Under the pieces are notes generated by a model that did not search any database, was not told where the DNA came from, and worked only from the letters and a program-made list of their open reading frames with translations. This document shows positions 10,170 through 19,286 of a stretch of DNA of 21,058 bases, piece by piece. Source of the stretch: Funneliformis mosseae (Eukaryota; Glomeromycota; Glomeromycetes; Glomerales; Glomeraceae); assembly GCA_910592005.1 (NCBI GenBank), contig CAJVPP010001291.1, positions 1 to 21,058 on the forward strand. Direction: 5' to 3'. The position numbers were made by a program, and so were the translations under genes. The first letter of the stretch is position 1. The number at the start of each line of letters is the position of its first letter.

Positions 10170-10234
10170 CATACCTGATTCATAATCAAATGATATTAGC
10201 ACATATTGAATAAGTTCTGAATATCTTCCGTAAT

Positions 10235-13200
10235 TTACGTGTTATCTACTTTGCTAGAACTAGTAAAATTATCTAATATTAATTCATCAGGTGGGAGCTT
10301 ATTATATCCATACTGAGTATCTTTCTCATTTTCCCAATAAATTTCTTCACCCATTTGATATGAAGGTAATATAGAAGCATCTTTAGTATTGAATGACCAA
10401 TTTAGGTAGTAATACCTGCGACTTTTATTTATAGCCTTAAATTTTACTCCATAAGTTGCGTAAAATGCTGAGTTCAGTAAATCAAGTTTTGCTTGAATTG
10501 TTTTTAATCCTGATTTTTTAGCACTGCGCAATGTATCTGTATTATTAAACACTCAAGCCATTTTAAGCACTAAATCCTAGAGATATGATGTTTATTCAGG
10601 AGAATTTAGACGTATTTTAACATCATCAGCTTTATATCTCGCCTTATCATCAATATCTTTAGCAGGTGTACAATTTTTTAGTAATTCTAGACAGATTCGA
10701 TGCTTCTCAGCCTGAGTTATAGTTGTAAGCTTATCTTCTTTATAACCTTTGCGAGTGATTGCCTCAACAGCCTTTTTATTGTTAGTACTAGCATTTCGCA
10801 ATTGCTTATAAGCTCTGAACTATTTCATATGATTATAATTTCTATACTTAGAGATAAAATCTTCGGTTAATGTTTCAGGTAAAATCTCATAACAATCCAT
10901 AATATGATGCCTGTCTAAAGAGTACATCTCTTCTAAAGTTTTCTTAGGCTTATTTTCCAATAATTCAGCAGTTTCATGATTAACAATAGAAGCATTAGAT
11001 ATATTTGATATTTCCTCTGCTTTAACAATAGGAGAACTTGCTTTCACTATTTGGAATAGCGATATCGTAGTATCTTTAGGTTTAAGAATAGATTCTATGA
11101 TAGAAATTATCATACCTGCATCTCTAAGAAAATCAACCATCCTCCAACCAAACAAGTGCTGGAAACAGAATTTCTCTAACATATAGGCCACCCACAATCA
11201 AACAGTCAGTACATTCTTATTCTGTATGATAGAGTCTATATCAGAAAATATCTCCCTATTCTGAAATTCCCGTAGTAGACATTCACGTCTGGCATTTAAT
11301 AATCACTAAAATAACCCTTTTTTGTAATAGGAGCGTTAGATGATCTTTGCTCAATATGACATACATAATCCTTAATGCATCTCATGCGGAATAACATCTG
11401 TTTTGTTTCAGCATTTGTTTCTATGTAGCTATTAAAAAGACAAAATGCCCGCTTGAACTTTATATTAGTATATGAAACTCCTATTTTTAAAGTGCTAGTA
11501 TAGGCAACTAGGTCTACATCTTTCCATGATTCTTCTACGTTGCTGAAGTCATGCACCTTTTCTACTGGATCTGATTTACCATGATATTCCTTAATTCGCA
11601 ATTCTGGAAAATCAGTCTTAAGGGCGCGAACCACCCCTTGTACATCCTTTCTAAGGTAGCAGATAAGTGATGCACTTTTCTGATTCTCAAAAGCTAGTGA
11701 AGCTATTTGCTTGACCCAATCTCAGAGTTCAGCTAATACAGTTTCTTTATTAGGAGCCAAGCGGAATGTCTTACCTTTCTGAGGCTGGTAAGTATTATGG
11801 ATAATAGAGAAAGGTATATCCTTACGAAAAGTCTTAATCCATTCAATGTTAAGGTCTGTTAAATCATTATTCATAACAATAATGCGCCTAGCATCTTGGA
11901 TTAATTTATATAATTTTTCTATTAATTGTCTGGCTAAATGACTCTGCGTCTGAGCAATTATAGACACTATTTCATCAAGCTATAAATCATATTGGCTCGG
12001 ATGACATTTACATTTTTTGTTACATTTACAATTATTAGTAATATGATGTAAACTCTTTATCTGACATACTACCCTTTTATAATCGGGTAGATTTATATTA
12101 CCATCAATATCACAATATGACTTAAGATTAAGCCTGGTAGTAACAGCATTTGAATAGGAGTGGCGTGTAGATAATACTAGTAAATTTACATTATCAGATA
12201 TAGTAAAATGTTCAAGAACATATGTTTTTCCTATTTTCCAAGGTGATCCTATATAAATATCGCTTTCATTCAACAATAGTCTTATATATCTCTCCTTGTA
12301 TATTTCTGTAGCTGTAAGGGCTTCATTATACTTAGCTTAAGATGAAAATTTTATGAAGGCTTTAAGGAAACCTGAACTTTTTATCCTGTGAGAGGCGGGA
12401 GATAAATTTTTATTTTCTTGCTGAATTTTTTCTGCAATAGATGGGTCGCATTCAAAAAATTCCCCAGGTTCATCACTATTTTGCCAGAAATATTTTACAA
12501 TAAATGTTTCACTGGTGGCATATACACGGCCGAATCACCGCTGATCTTTGTCATATATACGTTTACATAGTGAACATTATAGTAGGGTTTTCTGATTAAA
12601 ATATACGAAGTTTTCTGAGTCCTTTTTTTCGATAGTCCAATCCTTAAGATAATTAGAATGCTTTTACAAAACTAGGTCTGCACATTTTTGTAATATATCC
12701 TGACCCACAGATATTCTTAGCGGATTATTATTTTTTTCTATGCTTAATATTCTAGGTCTCACTTTAAGCCCTAAGTTAGTAGGTGGCTAAACTCTAGTAT
12801 GATTGAGGTCATTCCACCCATTATCTAGTGAGAATTGAAGAATGCGCTTCACATGACCTTTTTTGCTAAACCAATAAGGCGAAGATTGAAATTTTGACCT
12901 AGAAGTTCTTGATCAATATACTTGCCGAATTTTTCACCAGTTAAGGTATATACTAATTCTGTGAATGCTTTGAGTTCATGATGATTAATAAGGAGTATCA
13001 GTGCATATAAAATATGGTAGCTACACTTGCTAAAATCTGAAGACATAACAATTACTAACCTATTGAGAATATTTTTTCAATTACAGTCAAGAATTTGATA
13101 TAAGACTCTTATAAAAGATATGTAGATTCGAATAAATACTTCTTGCATTTTAACTCCATTTGCTTCTATATCCTTCTGTGTAGCATTTATATCAATCACA

Positions 13201-13788
13201 ACTCTTAAAGGTTTTTGACCGTTAATACATTCATAAATCCTGGGTAAACTATATACTTCAAAAATGTCGTTTGTAACGGAAAACTTTGGGGCTCGATCGT
13301 CTTGATCGATTTTGATAACCAATTTATCTTCCACTTCATTCTGGTCATAAGCATTATATAAACTAAACCTTTTTTCATTCAAAAAGAGAAATGAATAGAT
13401 TGGAAGATATTCCAATGACCCCTTTTCATCCAACATATCTCTAGGTGGTGATAGGAAAATTTCTTAAATAGCATTTAGCAAGTCCTTGGAAGAAAAATTA
13501 TCATTAAACTTTTCCTGCTTTAAAGTATATGCCACATTAATCGTTTGCTCATTTACATTTGGTGGTTGAACCAATGGAGTCTTGATAGTGCTGGTTGAAG
13601 TGTAGGGAGCTTCTTCATTATCTGACTCATAATTAGACTCATAGCCATTATAATCATCTGACTTTAAGTCAGATCTATTATTAGTACAACCACTTGAGTC
13701 ACTTAAATATTCATCGGAGCTGGCGCTGTCATAGTGGGTGAGAGTTCTGCAATTAGTTTGGTTGAAATAGTTGAGGTATGCATGTCAT
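10235..13788 (-). pseudogene. Primase-helicase fusion: AEP primase plus herpes-type origin-binding helicase (decayed)
   Basis: About 1,180 codons. An acidic N-terminus (S/D/E/Y-rich, 13480-13780) precedes an AEP primase: RVVIDIN at 13185-13202 fits motif I, SKCSYH near 13016-13030 fits the sxH motif, and NFNLRLIG near 12876-12893 fits the N-F-R-L motif of PrimPol-type enzymes. C-x2-C near 12565-12576 suggests a UL52-type zinc site. The helicase (PF02399-like) follows: P-loop SPWKIGKT (12223-12246), LLVLSTRHSYSN, QIKSLHHI, LDE box II (11971-11979), AYTSTLKIGVS and LFRMRC motifs. A helical C-terminal region ends near 10235, or at 10196 if the last stop is also a mutation. Stops: 13464, 13077, 12787, 12664, 12577, 12535, 12337, 11980, 11722, 11306, 11303, 11198, 10820, 10592, 10577, 10553. 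One-base losses in A-runs occur near 12862 and 11325. The start codon is not identifiable. Role if intact: priming and unwinding at a replication origin. Confidence 0.8.
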
Positions 13789-13926
13789 TAGTTTGAAAAT
13801 ACTTATAGTACTTTATAAAATTCGGAAATGTTTAATTATTTTTTTTTTGATGGATGCAATAAATAAGTGATAGCAAACTTAGTCAGCAAATCGTAAATGA
13901 AAGGAAAATGGATATGTATCTGAAAG
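13789..13926. other. Leader region between primase-helicase gene and hairpin array
   Basis: AT-rich, with a T-run near 13841-13850. Contains GTCAGCAAATCGTAAA (from 13882), which recurs inside the array as GTCAGCAAATCATAAA (from 14183), so the repeat field starts at about 13879. Probably the 5' leader or promoter side of the primase-helicase gene. Confidence 0.45.
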
Positions 13927-13974
13927 TGTAGCCTTCTTCAGAAATATTATATAAAAAATTGGAAGAAGGCTACA
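13927..13974 (+). repeat. Hairpin 1
   Basis: Perfect 13-bp arms: TGTAGCCTTCTTC (13927-13939) and complement (13962-13974), 22-base loop. Confidence 0.92.
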
Positions 13975-14003
13975 TTTCAATGGGTATGATATATATCTGA
14001 AAA

Positions 14004-14051
14004 TGTAGCCTTCTTCAGAAATATTATATAAAAAATTGGAAGAAAGCTACA
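14004..14051 (+). repeat. Hairpin 2
   Basis: Arms 14004-14016 and 14039-14051. One mismatch (GGC to AGC in the right arm). Confidence 0.9.
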
Positions 14052-14080
14052 TATCAATGGATATGATATGTATCTAAAAA

Positions 14081-14128
14081 TGAAGTCTTCTTCGTAATCT
14101 ATTATATAAAAATTGGAAGAAGACTTCA
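14081..14128 (+). repeat. Hairpin 3
   Basis: Perfect 13-bp arms TGAAGTCTTCTTC (14081-14093) and complement (14116-14128). Both arms differ from hairpin 1 at two positions, and both differences are compensated. Confidence 0.92.
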
Positions 14129-14213
14129 CTTTTCTAAATATATACTCAGGTATATGTAGATATAGTCTCTGCGTAAGACTTCGTCAGCAAATCATAAAAA
14201 ATATACAACTTAG

Positions 14214-14289
14214 TATACCCTAAAAAGTGTAGCCTTCTACATAATCTATTATATAAATATTGGCAGAAGGTTACACTTTTTAGGGTATA
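14214..14289 (+). repeat. Hairpin 4, extended arms
   Basis: Arms of 25 bases: 14214-14238 and 14265-14289, with a single mismatch (GCC against GGT). Outer parts TATACCCTAAAAAG and CTTTTTAGGGTATA pair perfectly. Confidence 0.9.
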
Positions 14290-14315
14290 TCTAGACATAT
14301 GTGGTATATATCTGA

Positions 14316-14373
14316 AAAAGTGTAGTCTTCTCCGTAATCTATTATATAAAAATTGGAAGAAGACTACACTTTT
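14316..14373 (+). repeat. Hairpin 5
   Basis: Perfect 16-bp arms: AAAAGTGTAGTCTTCT (14316-14331) and complement (14358-14373). Confidence 0.92.
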
Positions 14374-14496
14374 CTAAATATATACTTGGGTATAGTATAG
14401 CCTCTGCGTAATATAAAGGTATACAAAAAGAGATACGAAATTGGTTGGCCTCTCTTGAACACTTCAGAGACTCAAATAAATACATTCTTTTTAGGG

Positions 14497-14540
14497 TAGT
14501 CTTTTCCGTATTCTATTATATAAATATTGGAAGAAGACTA
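14497..14540 (+). repeat. Hairpin 6, imperfect
   Basis: TAGTCTT (14497-14503) pairs with AAGACTA (14534-14540). The left arm lacks one base relative to the others. Confidence 0.75.
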
Positions 14541-14574
14541 TTCTAACACTAGTATGAATCTGGATATGTCATCC

Positions 14575-14626
14575 AGGGTAGTCTTCTCCATATTCTATTA
14601 TATAAATATTAGAAGAAGACTACCCT
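14575..14626 (+). repeat. Hairpin 7
   Basis: Perfect 13-bp arms AGGGTAGTCTTCT (14575-14587) and complement (14614-14626). Confidence 0.92.
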
Positions 14627-14658
14627 AACACTAGTATGAACCTGGGTATGTCATTCAG

Positions 14659-14706
14659 GGTAGTCTTCTTCGTATTCTATTATATAAATATTGGAAGAAG
14701 ACTACC
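14659..14706 (+). repeat. Hairpin 8
   Basis: Perfect 13-bp arms GGTAGTCTTCTTC (14659-14671) and complement (14694-14706). Confidence 0.92.
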
Positions 14707-14825
14707 TAACACTAGTATGTACCCAAGTGTAGTATAAAAGCTACATCTCGATAGTATGTATCTAAGTATGGTATAGCCTATGCGTAAGACTTATACTTCT
14801 TAGATATGTACCCGGATATGATATA

Positions 14826-14871
14826 AAGGCTTTTTGAAAATATTATATAAAATTATGGAAGAAGACTACCC
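14826..14871 (+). repeat. Hairpin 9, degenerate
   Basis: Core and right arm GAAGAAGACTACC are kept; the left arm is reduced to AAGGCTTTTTG. Confidence 0.6.
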
Positions 14872-15566
14872 TAACACTAGTATGTATTCAGGTATAGCAT
14901 AAAGGCTACATCTTGATGGTATAAATAGACTGGCTATAATAATACATATTATACCTCCAACCTCAGACACAAAATCGCTATACATATATCGGTAATAAAT
15001 AGGCAATAGTTGGGTTGTAAAATGGCATCAGCTTCGATCTTTCAAATTGTATACCTCAAAACTACTTTATTCTGATAATCAAATGGATCAGATATGATCC
15101 CTTGAAAGTTACACAAATTGAATTTTTTTACATGTAATACTCATATACATATTACCATTCCCGATATTTACTCTATATTTGATTAAGATGAAATATGATA
15201 GAAATATTTATGGAATATAAATATACTTTATAAGATAAACATTATACTTACTCATTTTGTAACAATGGTCTAACAATATCTCGTAAAATTATATATTAAA
15301 TTTTGCATGACAGGCGGTTATTAAAAATAGAGGTAGCAAATTAACCGCACTATCTGTCATCTTTTTTTACATTATTTCAACCCCTAGAAAGACAACCAAA
15401 TAGGCGCAAAGGGAAAGCACTCTAATATAGAATCCAGCACCCAATCAGATGCAGGAGACTAACACTCTCAACATAAAATCAGATATCAAAACAGTTACAG
15501 AGGGTCAACAACTCCATTATAGAATTTAGCATCTAAATGACTCAGAAATAAGAAGAAACGCATGGT
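14872..15566. other. Non-coding stretch between hairpin array and hAT region
   Basis: No reading frame of note on either strand. It holds the last spacer motif of the array (to about 14960), an imperfect inverted repeat at 15307-15360, and three loosely similar segments of about 45 bases at 15415-15552 (each with ATAGAATYYAGCA-like or AAATCAGAT-like words), too weak to call firmly. Confidence 0.45.
15307..15360. repeat. Imperfect inverted repeat
   Basis: Starts ATGACAGGCGGTTATT and ends AATTAACCGCACTATCTGTCAT; ATGACAG/CTGTCAT and GCGGTTA/TAACCGC pair, separated by bulged bases. It could be a foldback unit or an old terminal repeat of the hAT element. Confidence 0.45.
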
Positions 15567-15870
15567 ATTTAGATTATATGTGTGTGATAATTAGATTATA
15601 TTATGGTAATAAAAGTATATTAGTATAAAAAACATGAATACCAAGAAAGACTTAAAAACATAGCTAGAATGTAAAAGCAATATAAGAAAATAATAAAATA
15701 TTAGATTATACATAGTATTCAGACTGTATTATTTAGATTATATGTGATAATTAGATCACATCATTTAGATCATATGTGATATTCAGATTCTATGTGTTAT
15801 TTAGATTACATATGATATTCAGATTATATAAGATATTTAGATCATATGTGATATTTAGATTATATGTGAT
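15567..15870 (+). repeat. 18-bp tandem repeat with 14-bp short units
   Basis: Units of consensus ATTTAGATYATATGTGAT. Contiguous run: 15717 (14 bp), 15731 (18), 15749 (14), 15763, 15781, 15799, 15817, 15835, 15853 (18 each). A separate pair lies at 15567-15600 (20 plus 14). Some units start ATTCAGAT. Lies directly upstream of the hAT reading frame; subterminal repeats of this kind are common transposase-binding sites in hAT elements. Confidence 0.8.
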
Positions 15871-15887
15871 ACTATAATCTAGGCTAA

Positions 15888-15939
15888 GTAGAATATCACA
15901 TGTAATATAATTTATATTACATATGGTATCTTATTCTAC
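15888..15939. repeat. Palindrome upstream of hAT pseudogene
   Basis: GTAGAATA at the left pairs with TATTCTAC at the right, and ATGTAATATAA pairs with TTATATTACAT in the middle; a few unpaired bases between. Ends 14 bases before the ATG at 15953. Confidence 0.7.
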
Positions 15940-15952
15940 TTTATCAAATAAA

Positions 15953-16525
15953 ATGGGAATTACAGGATCTCTTGATAACTTTGCAATACGAAAATTATCT
16001 ACAAATCAAGAACGAAAATGGTAGTATTTAGTACTTAAAGCAACTATTTCAAATGGATGGAATTTTTGTTGGGTTGAAAATAAAGATTCTCAGGAAATGT
16101 TTCATTTTCTTAATCCAACACTAAAGCTTTCACATAGAAAACGATTAGGAGGAAAAATTTTAGAAAATGCAAGCAAAGATATAATTAAATTAATTGAAAA
16201 AAAGCACAGGTTGATTTAATTGGTATAATATTAACTATCGACGGATGGATAAATGTAGTAAATCAAAATTTAATAGGTAGTGTATTAATTATATCTAAAG
16301 GTGAAGTTCTTGTATGAAAAGCATATGATATAAGTACTGAGCGAAACAGAATAGAAGAAGTAAAGGAGAATTGAATTTTTAACTAAAAATGTTCAAGATG
16401 CGGGTATTAAAGTAGCAGCAGTTGTTACAGATAACGCATCACAGTATGCTAGTGCGTGGTATGTAATTTGTTTATCAGTTAAGGATTTGTAACGCATTAA
16501 GGAAACAAAATGATTTATATCGAAA
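15953..16525 (+). pseudogene. hAT-family transposase fragment (DUF659 type), truncated by LINE copy 2
   Basis: Starts at ATG 15953 (MGITGSLDNF). The N-terminal part carries FHFLNPTLKLSHRKRLGGKI, the DUF659-like region. After a frameshift near 16200, LTIDGW gives the first catalytic Asp (D-x-W motif), then GEVLV and DISTER. After another shift near 16375, KVAAVVTDNAS gives the second catalytic Asp motif. The cysteine/histidine block, the catalytic Glu and the C-terminal dimerisation region are absent: sequence ends near 16525 where LINE copy 2 begins. In-frame stops include TAG after ERKW and TGA after GEVLV. If intact it would cut and paste DNA. Family call rests on motifs and on memory of fungal hAT proteins. 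Confidence 0.78.
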
Positions 16526-16529
16526 GTAA

Positions 16530-19256
16530 ATTATTGTTTGACGAATTTTGAAGAACAGCTACTGTTGATTCAGACTCCAAGAAAGCGGATAGATCCAGTT
16601 TCTGGTATAATGTCAATTGTAGATGATCCAAATTTAAGAGGAATTTTTGTGTTATCTAACAATTTGGTAGTCAGTAGTTTGGATTTGTCTTTGTTAAGTG
16701 CTGATCTGATAAGATCATAAAATTCTTCAGCGATTTCAAGTATAAATTCTAAATCTTGTTTTGAACTGGCAATCCAATTAGTGTCATTCATAAAGGCGAG
16801 TGAAGAAACACTAGCATTTAGAGAACTGGTGGTCATATTAGTCAAATTTGAGGTCCAAGTGTGATTAATAGTGTATCCTTTATTTAGTGAGGCAACTTCA
16901 CAAAGAAGAGGATCTAAATAGATGCACCAGAGTAAGGGTGATATAACTTCTTCTTGATTGATACCAATTTTTACGTCATAATAATCTGAGGTTCTATGTG
17001 CTATAAAAATAGCATTTTTTCTTGCAGTGAAAAGATTGATCAGAAGATCGGTAGCCAATTGGGGAACTTTGATACAGTTGAAGGCTAGACAAAGAAACTT
17101 TAAGTCTACTCTGTCATAAGCTTTAGAGAGATCTTAAAATAAAATCCAAATTTCTTTTTTATTTTCTATAGCGTCTTCGAGTAACATATTGATAATTTTG
17201 ATAGGTGCTTCAGTTAATCTACTAGGTAGACCAGTAAAATTTCTACCACGTAGTATGTTGTATTTAGCAAGTATTGTGAAGAGTCTGTTAGTAATGATTT
17301 TGACAAAGCCTTTTCGACATGTTTCCAATAATGTGATAGGTCTGGTTTTTGTTATATCACATTCCCATTCCATAGGCTTTGGAATAGGATAAATATGAGC
17401 GATTTTCCATTCGTTAGGAACATCGCCTAAGGTGAAACACATACAGATGAGTTTTCACAGTAAATTTTAAAGTTTATCTCCTAGATGGAAAAGCATTTCG
17501 TTAGAGATTCCTGAAGGACCAGCAGCTTTATTATTAAGAAGTGATTTGAGAACTGCAATCCATTCATCATATGTAGGTGGTTGCATTAAGTTTAAATAGT
17601 GTGATTCGTTAACATAATCTCTAGGGTGGAATTGGTCAGTCCATCTAGAAAACATTAGTGGAGCAGGTGAAGAAGGAAGTGCAAAATTTTGGAAATGATT
17701 GATAGTAACACTTTTGATCTCATCTGGATTAATTGTGAGATGATTTGTAGAGGTGTTTGGATTCTTGATAAGTAGGCGGTCTAACACAATGGAACGTTTT
17801 TTTCTATTTAAAATTGAGTCAATCATTTTAGAGGGATCATTTTGAAGGTTGTCACATCTTTTATTGATAAAGGTTTTGATGGCTTTTTCTTAGATACATT
17901 AGATATTGATTTTAGCAAGAGCAGAAAGTGATTTGTGAATATCCTTAAGCTGTTTTTTGACATTATGAACATTAGAAACGTTTAACGAGAAGGGAAAAGT
18001 GACAGTAAGAAGTTTGGCTTCTATGACTAATTTGTCTACCGCTGATTTGATAGTTTGCCATTCAATAGCGTTTGATCAGATTTGTTGTTGAATAAAAGTG
18101 TTTTTGAATTTTAGTAAGAAAGAGGCAATTTTGCGTGCGCTTATGAGAGAGTCGGGTTGTTCAAAGAGATATTTGTGATGTTCTTGAGGAGAAATCCAGA
18201 TTTGAGGAATACAACTGTGATTTGCTGCAAGAATAGCGGTCTTGATTTGAACACATAAGATGTTTATGTTAGATTTGTTATGAGAGAGGTTATTAAATCA
18301 ATTGAAGTTATGATATCGATAGTGGAGGTTAGTGTGTGTGGCAAATTCAGTCCATTTAGCATTATTCATTGCTTTTAGGTTAGGGATTTGCCTTTTGTTT
18401 TGTAAATTATGAGATCTGGCAGATTGCTATTTGCGAAAATCAGAGAAAGAAGCAAAAATAATTTTATGATTTGAAGAATAGAGGTCAGGAGTGTCAATGT
18501 AGGAAAATAAAAATTCTGAGGTGAAATTATGTGAAGCAAAAATAGTGTCAATTCGAGAACTGTAAAGTCCTGAATTGTATGTTGATTGGAGTGTATCATG
18601 GCATATGTCATAGAGATCGATAAAATTCAGGGCAAAAAGTTTTTGATAAAATTCCATTTGCCAATGAATCAATTTTTCTTTATAGACAAATAACCAATAT
18701 GTGTCTAAGTTGGTATTAAAATCACCTAGAATTATAGTTCTGAAGTCAGACTTAAGACCTTCCTTGATATAGGTAATAATTTCTTTATGTAATTTCAATC
18801 TTCTTTCTTGATTCGCATTTCAGTAGAAGCGTGTAAATAAATACAAAAGATTCTAAGCTTAATATTACCGGCTAAGTAAAGGTCAACGTAAATGAATCTA
18901 TCATGATTTAAAAATGTTTGTTGAACATAAATTGCCCAAGATTTTTTGATTAGAATGCCAACACCAGCATGAGTGTTGATGTTGCTACTCCAATAGGAAG
19001 TATAATTTGAGTCAGCTGAATTGCGAAAAGTTTGATCAGCTTTGTGTCTGGTTTCTGTAAGGCTAACAAAATCAGTATTGAAATCTGAAAAAGAGTCGTT
19101 GATAAATTGATTTTTGGTCAGACATTGAAGAGAATTGACGTTATGTATAGCAAAAGTGATAGTAGGAGTAGGTAAAAATGTAACATCTGGTTGGGATAAA
19201 AACATGGATGTATCGTTATCAGTATTAAGAAGATTGTTATTATTATTATCAATCAT
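16530..19256 (-). pseudogene. LINE ORF2, endonuclease-reverse transcriptase, copy 2 (decayed)
   Basis: Starts at ATG 19256. Endonuclease motifs HNVNSL (near 19140), TETR, YLHAS and GDFNTN (near 18715) are readable. A one-base loss near 18795 shifts the frame. The S-D-H motif has become S-N-H (Asn codon 18469-18471). Reverse transcriptase segments: NKAAGPSGISNEM (near 17500-17545), IPKP with TRPITLLETCRKGF (near 17305-17400), the GINQEEVISP segment near 16940-16970, AFMNDT (16780-16797) in place of AFMDDT, and SIRFLGV ending in TGA at about 16570, after which the frame still reads WINSS-like LINE sequence to near 16530. No RNase H domain is present in the remaining part. Confidence 0.86.
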
Positions 19257-19286
19257 GATTAGAGATAAGGGTTAAGGATGAGAGAA

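Larger units (their letters stand above)
9762..10195. other. Intergenic stretch made of small palindromic repeats
   Basis: Between the zinc-finger gene and the end of the primase-helicase pseudogene. It contains a remnant of the hairpin repeat (9853-9879), a near-palindromic MITE-like unit (9908-10042) and one full hairpin copy (10122-10169). No coding signal seen. Confidence 0.6.
13927..14871 (+). repeat. Array of nine direct-oriented hairpin repeats
   Basis: Nine hairpins share the plan arm-loop-arm with the core TATTATATAAA invariant in the loop and loops of about 22-26 bases. Arms read (T)GTAG(C/T)CTTCTTC and the complement. The loop is not symmetric, and all copies point the same way. 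Between hairpins a second motif recurs, of the form ACTAGTATGTAYCYRGGTAT, as at 14549, 14632, 14711, 14806 and 14876. Arm changes are paired in several copies (see findings). The array lies about 140 bases upstream of the primase-helicase reading frame. Confidence 0.9.

Noticed and set aside
10235..13788. Stop codons as recoded Gln/Trp (alternative genetic code)
   Set aside because: All three stop codons occur, there are frameshifts, and the LINE copies show ordinary CAA or TGG at the matching sites, so decay explains them better.
13927..14871. CRISPR array
   Set aside because: Repeats are palindromic with conserved loops, spacers are themselves repeated and of unequal length, and no cas-like gene is present; the context is eukaryotic.
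13927..14871. Rho-independent terminators or tandem tRNA genes
   Set aside because: No T-run after the stems in a consistent place, loops of 22 or more bases, no cloverleaf, and a eukaryotic setting.
15415..15552. Three 45-bp degenerate tandem units
   Set aside because: Only short words agree and lengths are adjusted by eye; not strong enough to call.
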